40,000 nucleotides of DNA from Sphaeroforma sirkka (GCA_001586965.3 LUCW03000452.1:45001-85000), one strand, 5' to 3'. Positions 19,542 through 30,745 are shown, counted from the stretch's first letter. Numbers and translations are program-made. The notes: a model not told the origin generated them from the letters alone.

Positions 19542-21750
19542 ACTCGTTTTAGGGTTTTAGGGTTAGACTCGCGATAGCTACATGTGCTGTTTGTTCCAAC
19601 TTGGCTACAAACCTACTAACCAGGACGTAATTACCTTGACAAATGCTTTTGTCTTTTTCTAAACGCATTGCTGACGCCTATATGGGTACCCCACTAGGTG
19701 TTTGTTGGCTTGAGCTACCACATGTGGTTGCCTCCCCTGCTGGTGTGTCACTCGCCTCACACCCTTCACCACCATACACCCCTGCTCTGGTCGCTATCGC
19801 CATCTTGAGTTGTCTGTTGATGTATATTGATCGCAGGTTATTAGTAAGGGCTTGTGCTATATTCGATGCGAATAAGTGCTTCGCCCCCGCTGTCTTTGCT
19901 GGTACCTTGTATGGAAATAAAATAAAATTGAATTTATCGTACTTACTTTTGTCTTTGTCACGCATTGCTGCACTTCTGTGGGAAGCGTTTACTACTTTGT
20001 GTTATGCGGTAACTTGTTGCGTCCCTCCCTGAGATTAGGAAGCTGTTGTTGTTATCTGTTGGTTGATCTTATTTCGTCATCTGTGAACTCGGCTATGCGT
20101 ATTTTATCATGTGCGATAACAATGTGCGACTTGTTTGGTCACGTTTGGTTAAAGTTTGGTCATATGTTATTTCATTTAGACTTGTTATCTCGTATAAGAT
20201 CTTAGTGTTGATTTGTCAGGTGTAGTATCACCTAAGATGTTAAAATTGTACCGAACTCCCTTTATGTGTACGTCACGTGTGATGTTTGGTCCTGTACCAA
20301 CCTATCGTTATGTTTACGTATGTTCGGTCCTGTACCGAACTACCTTTATGTTTACTGTACCGAACTACCTTTATGTTTACGTCACGTGTGAGGATCGGTT
20401 CTGTGCCTAACTGTTATTGTGTGTAGACCTGTACCAAATTACTCTGCCTCTGTGCTGTGACTATGTACCCGTTGAGCTCTTAAGTGATAATTGAGTCTAG
20501 TGTAGAAAATAACAAACACAAATAACGACTCGATGCGAGTCCTTCAGCCTAGGACTTTTACCTAGCTGTAGGATTCGCAGTTGAGAAGAGGTCTATTGTT
20601 TCCTTTGGTCGTATCCTTTCAGTTACTCTCCAACTCTACAGTTTCCCTGGGTCTGCTTTGAGACCTTGTGAAGGGACCTTCACACGCACATTATATTGAC
20701 TGGTTTGACTGTAAAGGCACATTTTTGGTGATTGAGTCAGAAGTTTGCTCTGTTCAGTCATTCGATGACATCACGTATCGTCTTTCGGTGTTGCTCTTCT
20801 ACGATACTTGCAATGACTATATCGTCCAGATACACTTGTACTCACCCTGTATCTATGAGTAGATTTGTCATGACTCTTTAGAATTGTGTGGCGAGCGACG
20901 GAAGACCAAATGGAGATGAATTAAATCTATATTGCGATAGGGTTAGGGTTACTCTCCATGAGAATGTGAAGAAATTTCTGCTTGCTTCATCTACTGGGAA
21001 GTGATATACAAAACTTTCTGTGACGTCTAATTTTGAGAGAAGTATTGTGCTGCTTGCAGGTTGTGTAATATCTCTTTTATTTTGAGTCCAATCATGTTCG
21101 GACTTTCTTGAATAGTTTTGTTTGATCGTGTTAAGCTGTACACAGCAGTGGCAAGTTCACTGTGGTTGGTTAGGTACGCTTGTATATGTGACCTCTTTGA
21201 GCCATTTATGTACATATTCATCCGTTTGTGAAATTCACTCGTGGGGCGCAAAGGTCACTTTCGCATGCCTCATTTGTCTGACTTTGGCGCCCGGCTGACA
21301 ACAATGTATGCCTGGAGATATATTCTAAGAAGTCTGCGAGTGCCCTTCTAAGGTCTTCTTGTTCAGGCTCTGGGTCTATTTATGTGGTGTGAGTCATGAT
21401 TCTTACTTTGATCTGTTGGTATGAGTGGATTTGTTATTCCTTCGATATATATTGAGATGTATAGTAGAATGTCCATACTTAGTAGTATAGTAGTATAGGT
21501 GACGTATTGTCGGTTAAGTCGTCATTGAGCCTGTTCATTGTATGTAACACGGTTGTGCTTTGACTGATAATAGTTACGCTACTGTACTTCTGTACATGCA
21601 CGATCGTTGTGCTTCTGAGTCTACTAGAGCACTATAGGTAATCTCAATGATTTGTATTTCTATATAAGTCATGACCGAAACCGTTTTTACTTTGGTTTTC
21701 GCTTTACCAACTAGATCGTATCTTAACGTACGTTCGTAGTTCTAAAAGCT
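19542..21750 (+). other. Long 3' region of gypsy copy 1, no supported gene
   Basis: Lies between the integrase stop and the polypurine tract, and about 2.1 kb of it is absent from copy 2. It has two telomere-like TTTAGGG/TTAGGG stretches (19547-19566 and 20938-20951) and a cluster of related short repeats of the form GTACCGAACTACCTTTATGTTTAC (20240-20400). A 129-codon frame (19643-20032) with hydrophobic stretches has no homology I can name and is probably not a gene. An env-like function cannot be supported. Confidence 0.5.
20240..20400 (+). repeat. Short tandem-like repeats, CTGTACCGAACTACCTTTATG
   Basis: The unit TGTACCGAACTACCTTTATG, with variants, occurs about four times, interspersed with TACGTCACGTGTGA, which occurs twice. 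Inside the 3' region of gypsy copy 1. Confidence 0.7.
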
Positions 21751-21761
21751 ACTGGGGGCTA
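21751..21761 (+). other. Polypurine tract, copy 1
   Basis: ACTGGGGGCTA lies directly before the TGTAGAAAT start of the 3' LTR, the expected site of plus-strand priming. The matching tract in copy 2 has a longer G run. Confidence 0.65.
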
Positions 21762-22074
21762 TGTAGAAATACGGCCTCCGGTCAGTCTAAAATATCAAGA
21801 TCAATTGAGATAATACATTGGTTTTTATTTGTATTTTAAATAATTTAGTACAAGCTCTTTTTCCAATATTTCCAAAGTGTTCTAAATTCACTTTGATGGC
21901 TCCAATAGCCTGAGTATTTGGTATGACTCATCTACTTGGACCTATTTGAGACATTAGTAGATGTAGGATATTATAAACTAAATTTTATAATCTCCCACTG
22001 CTAAATCCTAACTGACTAAATTGTATTTTAGTTTAATATAGTTTGAAACCTAGTAATTTCCATCGAAGTTTACA
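21762..22074 (+). repeat. 3' LTR of copy 1 with 282-bp internal deletion
   Basis: Starts TGTAGAAATACGG and ends GAAGTTTACA, the reverse complement of the LTRs at 23267 and 30151. About 282 of 595 bp are missing at a junction near 21996 (TCTCC|ACTGC), where the two parental sequences share CC, consistent with a small-homology deletion. Confidence 0.9.
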
Positions 22075-22135
22075 AAGATACGAATAGCAGAATACGTACT
22101 TTTTGTGACCATTGTAGGGATAATATTATTTATTT
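22075..22135. other. Short spacer between copy 1 and LINE fragment
   Basis: Sixty-one bases with no match to either neighbour that I can see. Confidence 0.5.
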
Positions 22136-23266
22136 CAAAAATGACAAGTATGTATGATACAATGTATGAACATATGGTATGGCTCTCATAGTCGCTGCAG
22201 TGGTTCAGGAAAGATTGATGGGAAGAAGTGGTCAGTAAATCCCCGTTTGAAGCTTGGGCCAAGTGAGTCGACCATGGAAGATATGCGCTGAGTCAATTCG
22301 GGCCGGTGTTGACAAAACACTGTTACTATCGAATGTTCTATATATTCGCTTGTTGACCTACTAAATAGAGTACCCACCTCTGTGGTACGGATCGGGTCTG
22401 TGCCGTGTAGTGCCGCGGAATGGGTTAGTGCAGAGTATGAAATACCGAGAAGGACCAGGTTATCCGTCGTAATCCGGTCGAGGAGCGAGGATGGGGGTAA
22501 GCCAATGCCGTACCAGACCACGGATGAATTCGGTATGTGTTGGCTGGCCTGGATCGGAAGTATCATACCCTCCCAAACAGTGCGTGGAGGCAGTTGATCC
22601 AGTTTTCGGGCATTCCAGCGTGGCGCAGAAGTACCCATAGGCGTGTGAGAGCGACCTTGTCGTATGCCTTGGTTATGTCCAGACAGACGTCGTTCCACTC
22701 CTCTTCTGACTGTGTCTCAGGTTCCATGGCGGCAAGTGCTTGGGTATGACAGGAGTACCGTGATTTAAAGCCAGTTTGGGTAGCATGGGTAGTAGAGCCG
22801 GGATGGCTCGTAATCAGATTAAGAAGGCACTTTTCAATGATGCGTCTGACTATTTGCGTAAGTGTGATGGGGTGGAAGTCGGCGGTGGAGGTGATATCTG
22901 CATCGGCTTTGTTTGGGTGCGCTGTCAGGAGGTTGCAGTTCAGGGCTGCAGGGAGGTGCCCGCCTTCAGTAGCTCAGTGAATGCTTCGGCAAGGAGTCTA
23001 ATCAGTGGTCTATTGGCGTCGGGGCGTCCTAATGTCCGGCGTTCGGTAGAGCACTCTACTGCGGCCTTCAGGAGAAAGATGTGGATTCCGTCGGGGCCAG
23101 GTCCCTTACTGGGATAGCGTAGTATTGCCTCCATTACATCGTCGGGGCGTATGGCGGAAGTGACATCAGGAGAGGGTTCGGTATCCGGTGGAACCACATA
23201 CGGGTTTGTAGAGTTGAATAGGGCCTCAATGTAGCCAGCGAGGGTAGCGCCTGTATATAGGTACCC
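22136..23266 (-). pseudogene. LINE reverse transcriptase fragment
   Basis: Minus-strand frames show non-LTR RT blocks: RYPSKGPGPDGIHIFLLKAA (about 23050-23130), then a region with FHPITL near 22880, then CLDITKAYDKVALTRLWVLL near 22650-22690 (block A, with a catalytic-type Asp) and NWINCLHALFGR. The later catalytic blocks are missing by deletion, and the tail 22136-22555 matches 8126-8545. Its 5' side is cut by the LTR of gypsy copy 2 at 23267. Confidence 0.75.
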
Positions 23267-23865
23267 GGTAAACTTCGATGAAAATTACTAGGTTTCAAAC
23301 TATAATAAACTAAAATACAATTTAGTCAGTTAGGATTTAGCAGTGGTAGCTTGTGTAAGAATGATCGGGACTGCCTCTTGTTAAGAGCCTAAATATCCTC
23401 GATCACACAGGGCGTACCTCTAGCTGTTCTTTATTGAATAATTTTCACTAGAAGTACTAAGTGTTCATGACCACTTGCCTAATTTGTAAATAGACATAAT
23501 AACGTAAGTCACGTCAATACATTAGCTGATATAAATAAAGTTCCATCTGAAGAAAAGTTAAAAAAAAGAAAAAAGACTTATTGGATTTTGGAGATTGGCG
23601 GGAGGACCAAAATCTATAAGTAGTAGTTCGGAGATTATAAAATTTAGTTTATAATATCCTACATCTACTAATGTCTCAAATAGGTCCAAGTAGATGAGTC
23701 ATACCAAATACTCAGGCTATTGGAGCCATCAAAGTGAATTTAGAACACTTTGGAAATATTGGAAAAAGAGCTTGTACTAAATTATTTAAAATACAAATAA
23801 AAAACCAATGTATTATCTCAATTGATCTTGATATTTTTAGACTGACCGGAGGCCGTATTTCTACA
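23267..23865 (-). repeat. 3' LTR of copy 2
   Basis: About 598 bp. The outer end is slightly mutated (GGTAAACTT against TGTAAACTT). The inner end CTACA abuts the polypurine tract. Differs from the 5' LTR at roughly ten positions, mostly single substitutions and A-run lengths. Confidence 0.9.
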
Positions 23866-23882
23866 TAGCCCCCCCAGTAGCT
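23866..23882 (-). other. Polypurine tract, copy 2
   Basis: Minus strand reads CTACTGGGGGGGCTA immediately before the LTR, the expected plus-strand primer. Confidence 0.65.
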
Positions 23883-23993
23883 TTTAGAACTACGAACGTA
23901 CGTTAAGATACGATCTAGTTGGTAAAGCGAAAACCAAAGTAAAACGGTTTCGGTCATGACTTATCGAGTAAGTATGTGCCTATATGTACGAGT

Positions 23994-25667
23994 TCAAGAC
24001 TCATGTTGTACTCTATGTCGTTTAGTATTTGGTCCAGTAACCATTTCCGATGTAGGCGCCTTACGTTTATTATTTGGTAAGGTAATAGCCAAAGGCTGTT
24101 CTTCATTAGTAAGTAAGTTTGAACAATTTTCTGCACTGTTGGTAAGCAGATCAGAAAGTTTAGTCACGTAGGAAGTAGGTGGCAAATAGGGAATTTCAGA
24201 TCCGTCAGGGTTTGTAGTCACCTGAGGAAACCCTTTTCGTTTATCTCGTGTGTTCTTATGTAAACGCTTATTCCATTTCTTATTAAAGATACGAAGAAAG
24301 TCGCGAGATTCACGAAATGCATCGGAGGTTAGCCAAGCTACTGTCCCATCCATGAAACGGGTCTTGTAGTAAGTGTAACCGTCTTCGGATGTTTTATCAA
24401 TTATATCTTTGCGATTCTTGTGCTCGAGTAAACAGGGGTAAACAACGTTCTGCATATGCTCGATCTTTTGTAGCCACGGGGTAGCGTGTTTCTCGGGCGC
24501 AGTTTTATCAAACGTTGCTTGTAATTCACTATAGCGGCCAAAGAAATAGTGAAACGGGAGTGTTCCAGTTTGAGGATTCATGCAGTTATTCATTTGAGTC
24601 TGAACCCATTTCAAATGATAAGGCCACATATCCTCAACGTCGTCTAGTGCGGTACGCAAGAGTTTCTTAAGTTCTCTATGACGTGTCTCATTTGCACCCT
24701 GCGTTTGAGGTTTGTAAGGAACACCACGCCTATGGGTCATGCCTGATACGAGTATAAGTGCCTCCATTACGTCGGTACAAAACTCACTACCGTTATCAGA
24801 ACATAGTATTCGGGGAAACCGAAGTCATTAAAGACGTGATAGCATAATTCTGCCACTGTTTGTGGACGTTTGTTCGGTATTGCAAAAGCAAGTTATAGCC
24901 CGAAGCCACACATAAGAAATGACAGATATATACATCGCCAGTATGCTTGGATCGCGGGAGTTTAACCAAATCGACTATGACTCGGCGCATCGGTTGGTCT
25001 TCTGTCACACTTTTTTAGGGGTGCCCAACCGTATCGCTTGATCTGGTTCTTTTCACAATCAGTACAGCGTCGGTATACTTCACATATGGTTTCTTTCAGC
25101 GCCGGGTGATCAAGCCCTGCACGAATAGCCATTTTATAAGTATGCTCATATGCTCGATGCGTTAAATTATGTATAATTTTAACTCTACTTTCGAGCTCCT
25201 CTAAGTCAGTCAGATTCTGCGTAACGCTGGCTGGATGAACCATAGTCCTGTTGGAAAGGGCAACCTCAGTATCATGAGGGGTAGACTCCTGAGATACATA
25301 ATTGACAACATTGGATTGTTGAAGTATCTTCTTCAGTTGTTTCGCAACTCCTGGCTGTTCTTTAAGCAGTGCTTTAAGTAGTTGAGTGCGAGCTTCAGGT
25401 TCTCTTAGAGTTTTGAGTCTTTGATCCATGGCCTTAGCTAGTTCCATGTTTTCACGATCTAATGCCGTTTCAATCGGCATTACCTCGACTACAATCTTGT
25501 TGGGTGCATGTGTTGTACGAGTCTTGAGCTTTTGTTCAAACTCTTTAGACTCCTCTAGTTTAGCTAAGAATTCGGTTGAGGGTTTCCACTTTAGTGGTAC
25601 CTGCAGGACCGATGCGACAAACAATGGTGTGTTTCCAAGGCGTCTTCTTAATAGAATAGGATCCCTG
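23994..25667 (-). pseudogene. Integrase with chromodomain-like tail, copy 2 (deleted, frameshifted)
   Basis: Same domains as copy 1: HHCC finger, Asp and SDNGSEF blocks, GANETRHRELKK, and a C-terminal chromodomain-like segment. About 290 bp covering the end of the core and the GPF module are missing, joining LLEHKNR directly to KDIIDKTSEDG in frame. It shares with copy 1 the missing base before SDNGSEF. Private changes are one extra A near 25600, one extra A at about 25012 (copy 1 has one too few at the same run) and a frame change near 24890. Confidence 0.8.
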
Positions 25668-26003
25668 TTACAAGAACGTGTCGGTTTCACGGTCGACATA
25701 AATAGGTTCGTCTTGAATCATATTAATTAAATCACGTATCCATGGGTCGGAGTTACGTAAGGGACAACACAGCGTAATGGTAGATTTAGTAATATTAACA
25801 TAATTTAACAACTGTGCGATAAGTTGACAAGGTGGGTTAGCCCACGCATTATGCTTTGATAAGTCAAGCTGAAATGCATCACCTTTAGGATGAGTCAACG
25901 ACCTATATTCAGAAACCTGTTTGTTATGTTCTGCGGCGAACATATCAACAGTAAATGGACCCCATCGTGATTGAGCGAGGTTAAACCATTTCTTATTTAG
26001 CAT
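25668..26003 (-). CDS. Dam-like adenine methyltransferase-type domain, copy 2
   Basis: Intact 111-residue frame, identical to that of copy 1 except for one residue (Val for Ala in QVSEYRSL). It starts at the ATG overlapping the RNase H stop (ATGCTAA) and ends at the same TAA before integrase. Key blocks are FTVDMFAAEHNKQ and NAWANPPC. In both copies this frame has no private lesion, whereas every neighbouring domain has one in at least one copy. The sample is small, so selection is not shown. Confidence 0.65.
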   Translation of the reverse strand: MLNKKWFNLAQSRWGPFTVDMFAAEHNKQVSEYRSLTHPKGDAFQLDLSKHNAWANPPCQLIAQLLNYVNITKSTITLCCPLRNSDPWIRDLINMIQDEPIYVDRETDTFL

Positions 26004-26620
26004 CCATCGGTTGCTAATAACTCCTTGACTGTTTTCTGGTAGTCGGGCACAAGTCGAGAGAGCATGTCAGGAAGATGGTTATGTATTCCTGGTATGTGTG
26101 TTATATTAAAAGCGAACTTGGCAATAATGTCATGCCAGCGGCTCACCAACTGTGAATCAGGGTTCATATCTTTTAAGTATGTTAAAGACTTTTGATCACA
26201 GGCGACAGTAAAATAACTTCCATAAAGGTAGTCTTTAAACTGTCTTAGCGCAGTAACTATAGCAAGGAGCTCTTGTTTAACGGTAGGGTAATTCCGTTGA
26301 CTCTTATTATAACTCTTGCTAAAGAATTGTATGTAGCGCGGTTTACCATTTATCGTTTGGTAAAGCACTCCACCTACCGCTCGATCTGAAGCGTCGGTTG
26401 CTACTTGGAATGGGACACCATCCACAGGGTACTGCATGATGGGTGCGTCCATTACTTTACTTTTGACTAGTTTAAATGCATCATCACATTCTTTAGTCCA
26501 AAGCTTTCCCAAAGGTCCTTTGTGCAGCCGTAGGTGACTGAAAGGCTTTAAGTAATGAGAAAGATGCGGTACCGAATCCGAGAAGAAGTTAACAAACCCA
26601 CACACAGAGTTCACATCTCT
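25997..26620 (-). pseudogene. RNase H domain, copy 2
   Basis: Open over the whole domain, through FNITHIPGIHNHLPDMLSR and on to ATDGC and the TAA. Apart from the shared TGA at 26621-26623, which separates it from RT in the same frame, I see no lesion. It has no ATG of its own near the start. Confidence 0.8.
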
Positions 26621-27916
26621 TCAAGTAATTGGTGTTGATAAATCCAACAGAAACTGTTTCTTGCCAGGATCAATTTCTACCCCTGCTGCAGATAATTTGT
26701 AGCCAAGTAAGTGTATAGTATCTTTAGCAAAAGAACACTTGTCTTCGTTAATCTTAAGTTTAGCATGATTAAGTCGCTTTAAGACTTCTTTAACGAGTTT
26801 AGCATGTTCATGTGCTGTCTTTGTAAAGATAACTATATCATCTAAATAGACTGATACGTTATACGACAGGTCCGCAAATAGTTCCATCATAACTTGTTGG
26901 AAGAAAGAAGGTAACATGTGTAAGCCTTCAGGTGCACCTTTAAACTGGTACTTCTTACCTTGCCAAGTAAAGGAAAAGTATCTCCTATGAGGCTGATATA
27001 TTTGTAGTTGATGGAATGCAGCTTTTAAGTCTATCTTGGAAAAGATAGTCGCACCCTCCATTTTGCGTAGTATCTCGCTTATCTTAGGTAAGGGAAAACT
27101 ATGTTGCGGAATTAGTTTGTTGATTGGCGACAGGTCTAGTACTACTCTTGTTTTACTAAACGTTCCATCAGATTTATATTGATCGACCGCTAAGAGAGCT
27201 AAGTTAACTGGGGTTGCATCATAATTGATTTCAATTAGACCCTGTTTTAACCAATCTTCGATTTGGGTTTTGACAACGTCTTTGTGTCTCCAACTCACGT
27301 AGTTATGTGAAGGACACTTTAACTTAGAGAAGTCGACGTTTGTTAAGTCAAGTCTAACGTACCCATTAGAGAACTTAAACATACACCAGTCAGTTATTGC
27401 AATCTTCCTGTTTTGTATAATTAAGTCCATAATTATATCGGTGAAGTGCGGAATCATATCCTTTGCTTCACCTTCCGGAGGTTTAGGTATCTATAACATA
27501 TTATCATCTGACTGATCTTTATTCGGGTCTAGCCCATTAGGCAGACCAGTGAGTGTTATACCTAAACTGAGAAGATCAGTCATACCTATAATTAAATCGT
27601 ATTTCTGAGACATGTCAGTAACGATTAGGTGAGTCTTCACTTCTCTTCTATCTGACAGCATTATGTGTGCATAGTCAATGGCTTGTTCGCAAGTAGTAAC
27701 TTTGCCATTTCCCAAGATTAAATCAGTTGTTTCGTTATGGACAGCCATATCTGTAGCGTAGGCTACTCGGCGTGAGATAGCAGAGACTTCAGCCCCTGGA
27801 TCAAATAGTGCCATAACCTTTTCTCCATTTACGAAAACTGTTTGAAAGATACGTTCATCTCCTTTGGTATAGATTTTATTGAACATTTTCTCATAATCTT
27901 GCTCTAGTGCGCACAT
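26621..27916 (-). pseudogene. pol: Pol part 1, copy 2: aspartic protease and reverse transcriptase (one nonsense codon)
   Basis: Protease (DPGA again) is followed by a private nonsense codon TAG at 27491-27493, where copy 1 has AAG. The RT that follows (27457-26621) is undamaged, with FSKIDLKAAFHQLQI, FKGAPEGLHMLPSFFQQVM and YLDDIVIF. It ends at the shared TGA. Protease, RT and RNase H are all in one frame here, and the gag frame upstream is also the same frame, separated only by TGA and nine bases. Confidence 0.85.
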
Positions 27917-27925
27917 ATGGTACTG

Positions 27926-30070
27926 TCAGTGCTTAACTTGGACGTCCGGTAAGTCCTTGCAATCCTCTTTGTGCCAACCGTTAGTACCCTTGCAAGTAGC
28001 ACACTCTTTCATATAGTGTCCAAAATCTGGCTTGCCTGGTGCACATTTAACAGGGTCGTGTCTACCATTCCACTTGCCATTACGTTTTGTGAGGTTGTAA
28101 CCACACTTCTTGCAAGGCGCTCTCACCTTCTTATCACCTTTCGGTTCGGTAGAAGTAGAGCCAGTACCCCCTCCAGTAGTAGTGCGAGGTTTCTTAGTAC
28201 TACGCGCAGTATTAGTCTCTACTGCGTTTCGCTTAGTGGGCTGGGTGTAGCTCGTGGTACTAAGTACTCTAGTAGAAGAATTGGTATGCTTGTGTACTAT
28301 CTTCTCAAAGACAGACCAAGGCATAGATCGCAAATCACCATAGGCGATGATGTCATCATTGACTTTCTTAAAGAGGTTAGCTCCCAGAGTCTCCATCATC
28401 TGACAAATTAATAAATATTCGCCAGTATAGGTACGACCACCCATCCGAGTATTCATATGTGTCATATAAGCTAGAGCACCTCGAATAGTGGTATCGTTCG
28501 CAAAGAACTTGTGAGACTCTAGAAGTTCACGGTCACGTGCATCTTTCAAAAAAAGGTGTTAAGTATATTATCACGCAACTGGTGCCAGGGTAGGGCTTTC
28601 CAGTTGGGCTCATGAGCCTTCAAGATAGTTCGCCATTCACCTGGCTCACAGAAATGAATAAAGGCATTCATCATCTGCTTATCCCTAAGGCTGGCAGACT
28701 CCTTAAGTTGGTCGAAGGCCTTCAGTGTCTCCACTGTACTCTCATTAGTAGAGAAATCGACCTCAGCCTGCGCGTTACCTAGCTGCTTTATAAAGCTTGG
28801 TTCTAAGTGTTCACGAGGCTCATGCTCAGTGCTACGGGCTGCTAGTGCCAAGATGGTGTCTATTTCCTTTCTCTTGTTATCGATTAGATAGCGAATGTTA
28901 TCCGCTTTCCTATCGTCAAGGTCAGAGTCATTCAATAGACGGTCCTCAAGGACTTGCATACCAGAGCGTAATAGCCTGAGACGAGTATGTCTGGTTCTCA
29001 CTTCCTCATCCTCAGGATTAGAACGGGAACTCTCTAACGAGGTACTGGTGTAGCGATTGCCAAAATCGTGATTACCAGGGTTAGTTGGCAAATGAGGGTC
29101 GATAATACGAGGATGGTAAGAGTTCCATACGATCATATCCTCTGACAGGGCTAGGTTTGTCAAGAGGATGGTCGATGGTAGCATCAGAGCTATAGAGATT
29201 AAATTTTGAAATATTATCTCTCTCGCCAGTGGTAACTGGCTTAGTGGTAAACATACTGGCTGGTAAACCAGTAGGTCTCGGGTTCGAAAACCGGCCCAAA
29301 TTTTCTTCTTCTTCGGTATAGGAAGAATATCAGCCAAGTGCGCCAGTGGTAACAGTGGTAAACATACTGGCTGGTAAACCAGTAGGTCTCGGGTTCGAAA
29401 CCCGGCCCAAATTTTTATTCTTCTTCGGTATAGGAAGAATATCAGCCAAGTGGGACACGATAGAGGGGTCCACAACTGCTGCTGCCGCTAGCTCCTTTAA
29501 GAGCGCTTCAGTGCGGTTCAATTGGCGTTGAGATTGAGAGGATCCAACCACTCGTTGTTGAGTTATGGCGTCCTCAGCTTCGGCCTCAAGATTTGAGTTG
29601 AATGGAATGGCTTCTCCATCGATGGCGAAACCGAAATTTTTGGAAAGGTCCAATACTTCCTTTTTACTCCGGATTTGTGCTGGAGTGTCCTTTAGATGTG
29701 GAGTTATAATGCCCCCCCCCGACATTCGTATCCACGAATTTTCCAGCCTTTCGACGGTTATCCCCAATATTTGACGGCACGTGGTCAGGGGGGGCAAGCT
29801 GGGGTCCTGAGCTTCACTCCTAGGTGATACACGGACGCTGGCGAGCCTTTCCGCGGTAGTAGATACCTCTTCTTCCAAGGCTTTAGGATCCGACGAGTCA
29901 TCCTCAGAATAATCCTCTGTACCAACCTCAGAATTTGCTTCCCCAATAGTATCCTCGGCAGGCTCAACTCCAGACAGGCTAGGTGTTTCCACAGGGACCT
30001 CAGGAACCTCGGCAGGCTTAGCAGGCTTAGAGCTAGCGGCTCCCTTGCCTTTAGAAGTACCCTTAGCCAT
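27926..30070 (-). pseudogene. gag: Gag, copy 2 (complete length, interrupted by tRNA-derived repeats and a frameshift)
   Basis: Starts MAKGTSKGKGAASSKPAKP at 30070, about 80 bp inside the 5' LTR. The N-terminal part is Pro/Ala/Glu-rich and acidic. At 29453-29226 a tandem pair of tRNA-derived repeats interrupts it. One minus-strand frame stays open through the repeats, adding AGFRTRDLLVYQPVCLPL twice. The later part matches copy 1 from LESSRSNPEDEE onward. Two extra bases near 28548-28555 (longer T run and extra A) throw the frame. The last part (28549-27926) carries CKKCGYN and CATCKGTNGWHKEDC. Stop TGA at 27926-27928. Confidence 0.75.
29226..29453 (+). repeat. Tandem pair of tRNA-derived SINE-like units inside gag
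   Basis: Two units of about 113 bp (29226-29338 and 29339-29453). Each has a Pol III B box (GGGTTCGAAACCC in the second, one base altered in the first), the first also an A box (TGGCTTAGTGG), and an anticodon-like stem TACTGG/CCAGTA with an 8-base loop containing GGT, similar to tRNA-Thr. Each ends with CGGTATAGGAAGAATATCAG. They fail to form an acceptor stem, so they are not working tRNA genes. Copy 1 does not cover this region. Confidence 0.75.
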
Positions 30071-30150
30071 AGTATTTGCTGGATAGTAAATCGATGTCAG
30101 ACAGTCTAGAAGCAGTACACCACTGTAACTACTAAATAACTGAAAAATAT

Positions 30151-30745
30151 GTAAACTTCGATGGAAATTACTAGGTTTCAAACTATATTAAACTAAATAC
30201 AATTTAGTCAGTTAGGATTTAGCAGTGGTAGCTTGTGTAAGAATGATCGGGACTGCCTCTTGTTAAGAGCCTAAATATCCTCGATCACACAGGGCGTACC
30301 TCTAGCTGTTCTTTATTGAATAATTTTCACTAGAAGTACTAAATGTTCATGACCACTTGCCTAATTTGTAAATAGACATAATAACGTAAGTCACGTTAAT
30401 ACATTAGCTGATATAAATAAAGTTCCATCTGAAGAAAAGTTAAAAAAAAAGAAAAAAGACTTATTGGATTTTGGAGATTGGCGGGAGGACCAAAATCTAT
30501 AAGTAGTAGTTCGGAGATTATAAAATTTAGTTTATAATATCCTACATCTACTAATGTCTCAAATAGGTCCAAGTAGATGAGTCATACCAAATACTCAGGC
30601 TATTGGAGCCATCAAAGTGAATTTAGAACACTTTGGAAATATTGGAAAAAGAGCTTGTACTAAATTATTTAAAATACAAATAAAACCAATGTATTATCTC
30701 AATTGATCTTGATATTTTAGACTGACCGGAGGCCGTATTTCTACA
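30151..30745 (-). repeat. 5' LTR of copy 2
   Basis: 595 bp, perfect TGTA...TACA ends (plus strand TGTAAACTTCG to TTTCTACA). In element orientation it begins TGTAGAAATACGG. It is the most complete LTR in the window. Confidence 0.92.

Larger units (their letters stand above)
14217..22074 (+). mobile_element. Ty3/gypsy chromovirus-like retrotransposon, copy 1 (5'-truncated, defective)
   Basis: Order on the plus strand: partial gag (14217-15324), protease and RT (15334-16628), RNase H (16629-17251), methyltransferase-like domain (17245-17580), integrase with chromodomain-like tail (17581-19541), a 2.2-kb 3' region (19542-21750), a polypurine tract and a 3' LTR (21762-22074). The 5' end of gag, the 5' UTR and a correctly oriented 5' LTR are absent. 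Private frame breaks near 15055, 16195, 17145, 18232 and 18975, plus breaks shared with copy 2, make it non-autonomous or dead. No target duplication is visible. Confidence 0.9.
23267..30745 (-). mobile_element. Ty3/gypsy chromovirus-like retrotransposon, copy 2 (two LTRs, defective)
   Basis: Flanked by two LTRs in direct orientation (23267-23865 and 30151-30745), with genes on the minus strand from gag (start 30070) to integrase (end 23994). It keeps the full 5' end that copy 1 lacks. Relative to copy 1 it has lost about 2.1 kb of the 3' region (junction near 23960-23985) and about 290 bp of integrase (junction near 24411), and it has gained a tandem pair of tRNA-derived repeats in gag. Private breaks: gag at 28549, a TAG at 27491-27493, and frameshifts near 25600, 25012 and 24890. 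No target duplication is visible at the ends. Confidence 0.9.

Noticed and set aside
19643..20032. 129-residue frame as an env or membrane protein of the element
   Set aside because: It has some hydrophobic stretches but no signal peptide, family motif or second copy, and the surrounding DNA is repetitive and non-coding in look.
27971..28411. 146-codon plus-strand frame inside copy 2
   Set aside because: Antisense shadow of gag. The gag strand carries the Cys/His region and matches copy 1.
29260..29410. A pair of genuine tRNA-Thr genes
   Set aside because: B boxes and an anticodon-like arm are present, but the loop has 8 bases, no acceptor stem forms, and the units lie inside gag. Better explained as a tRNA-derived repeat.
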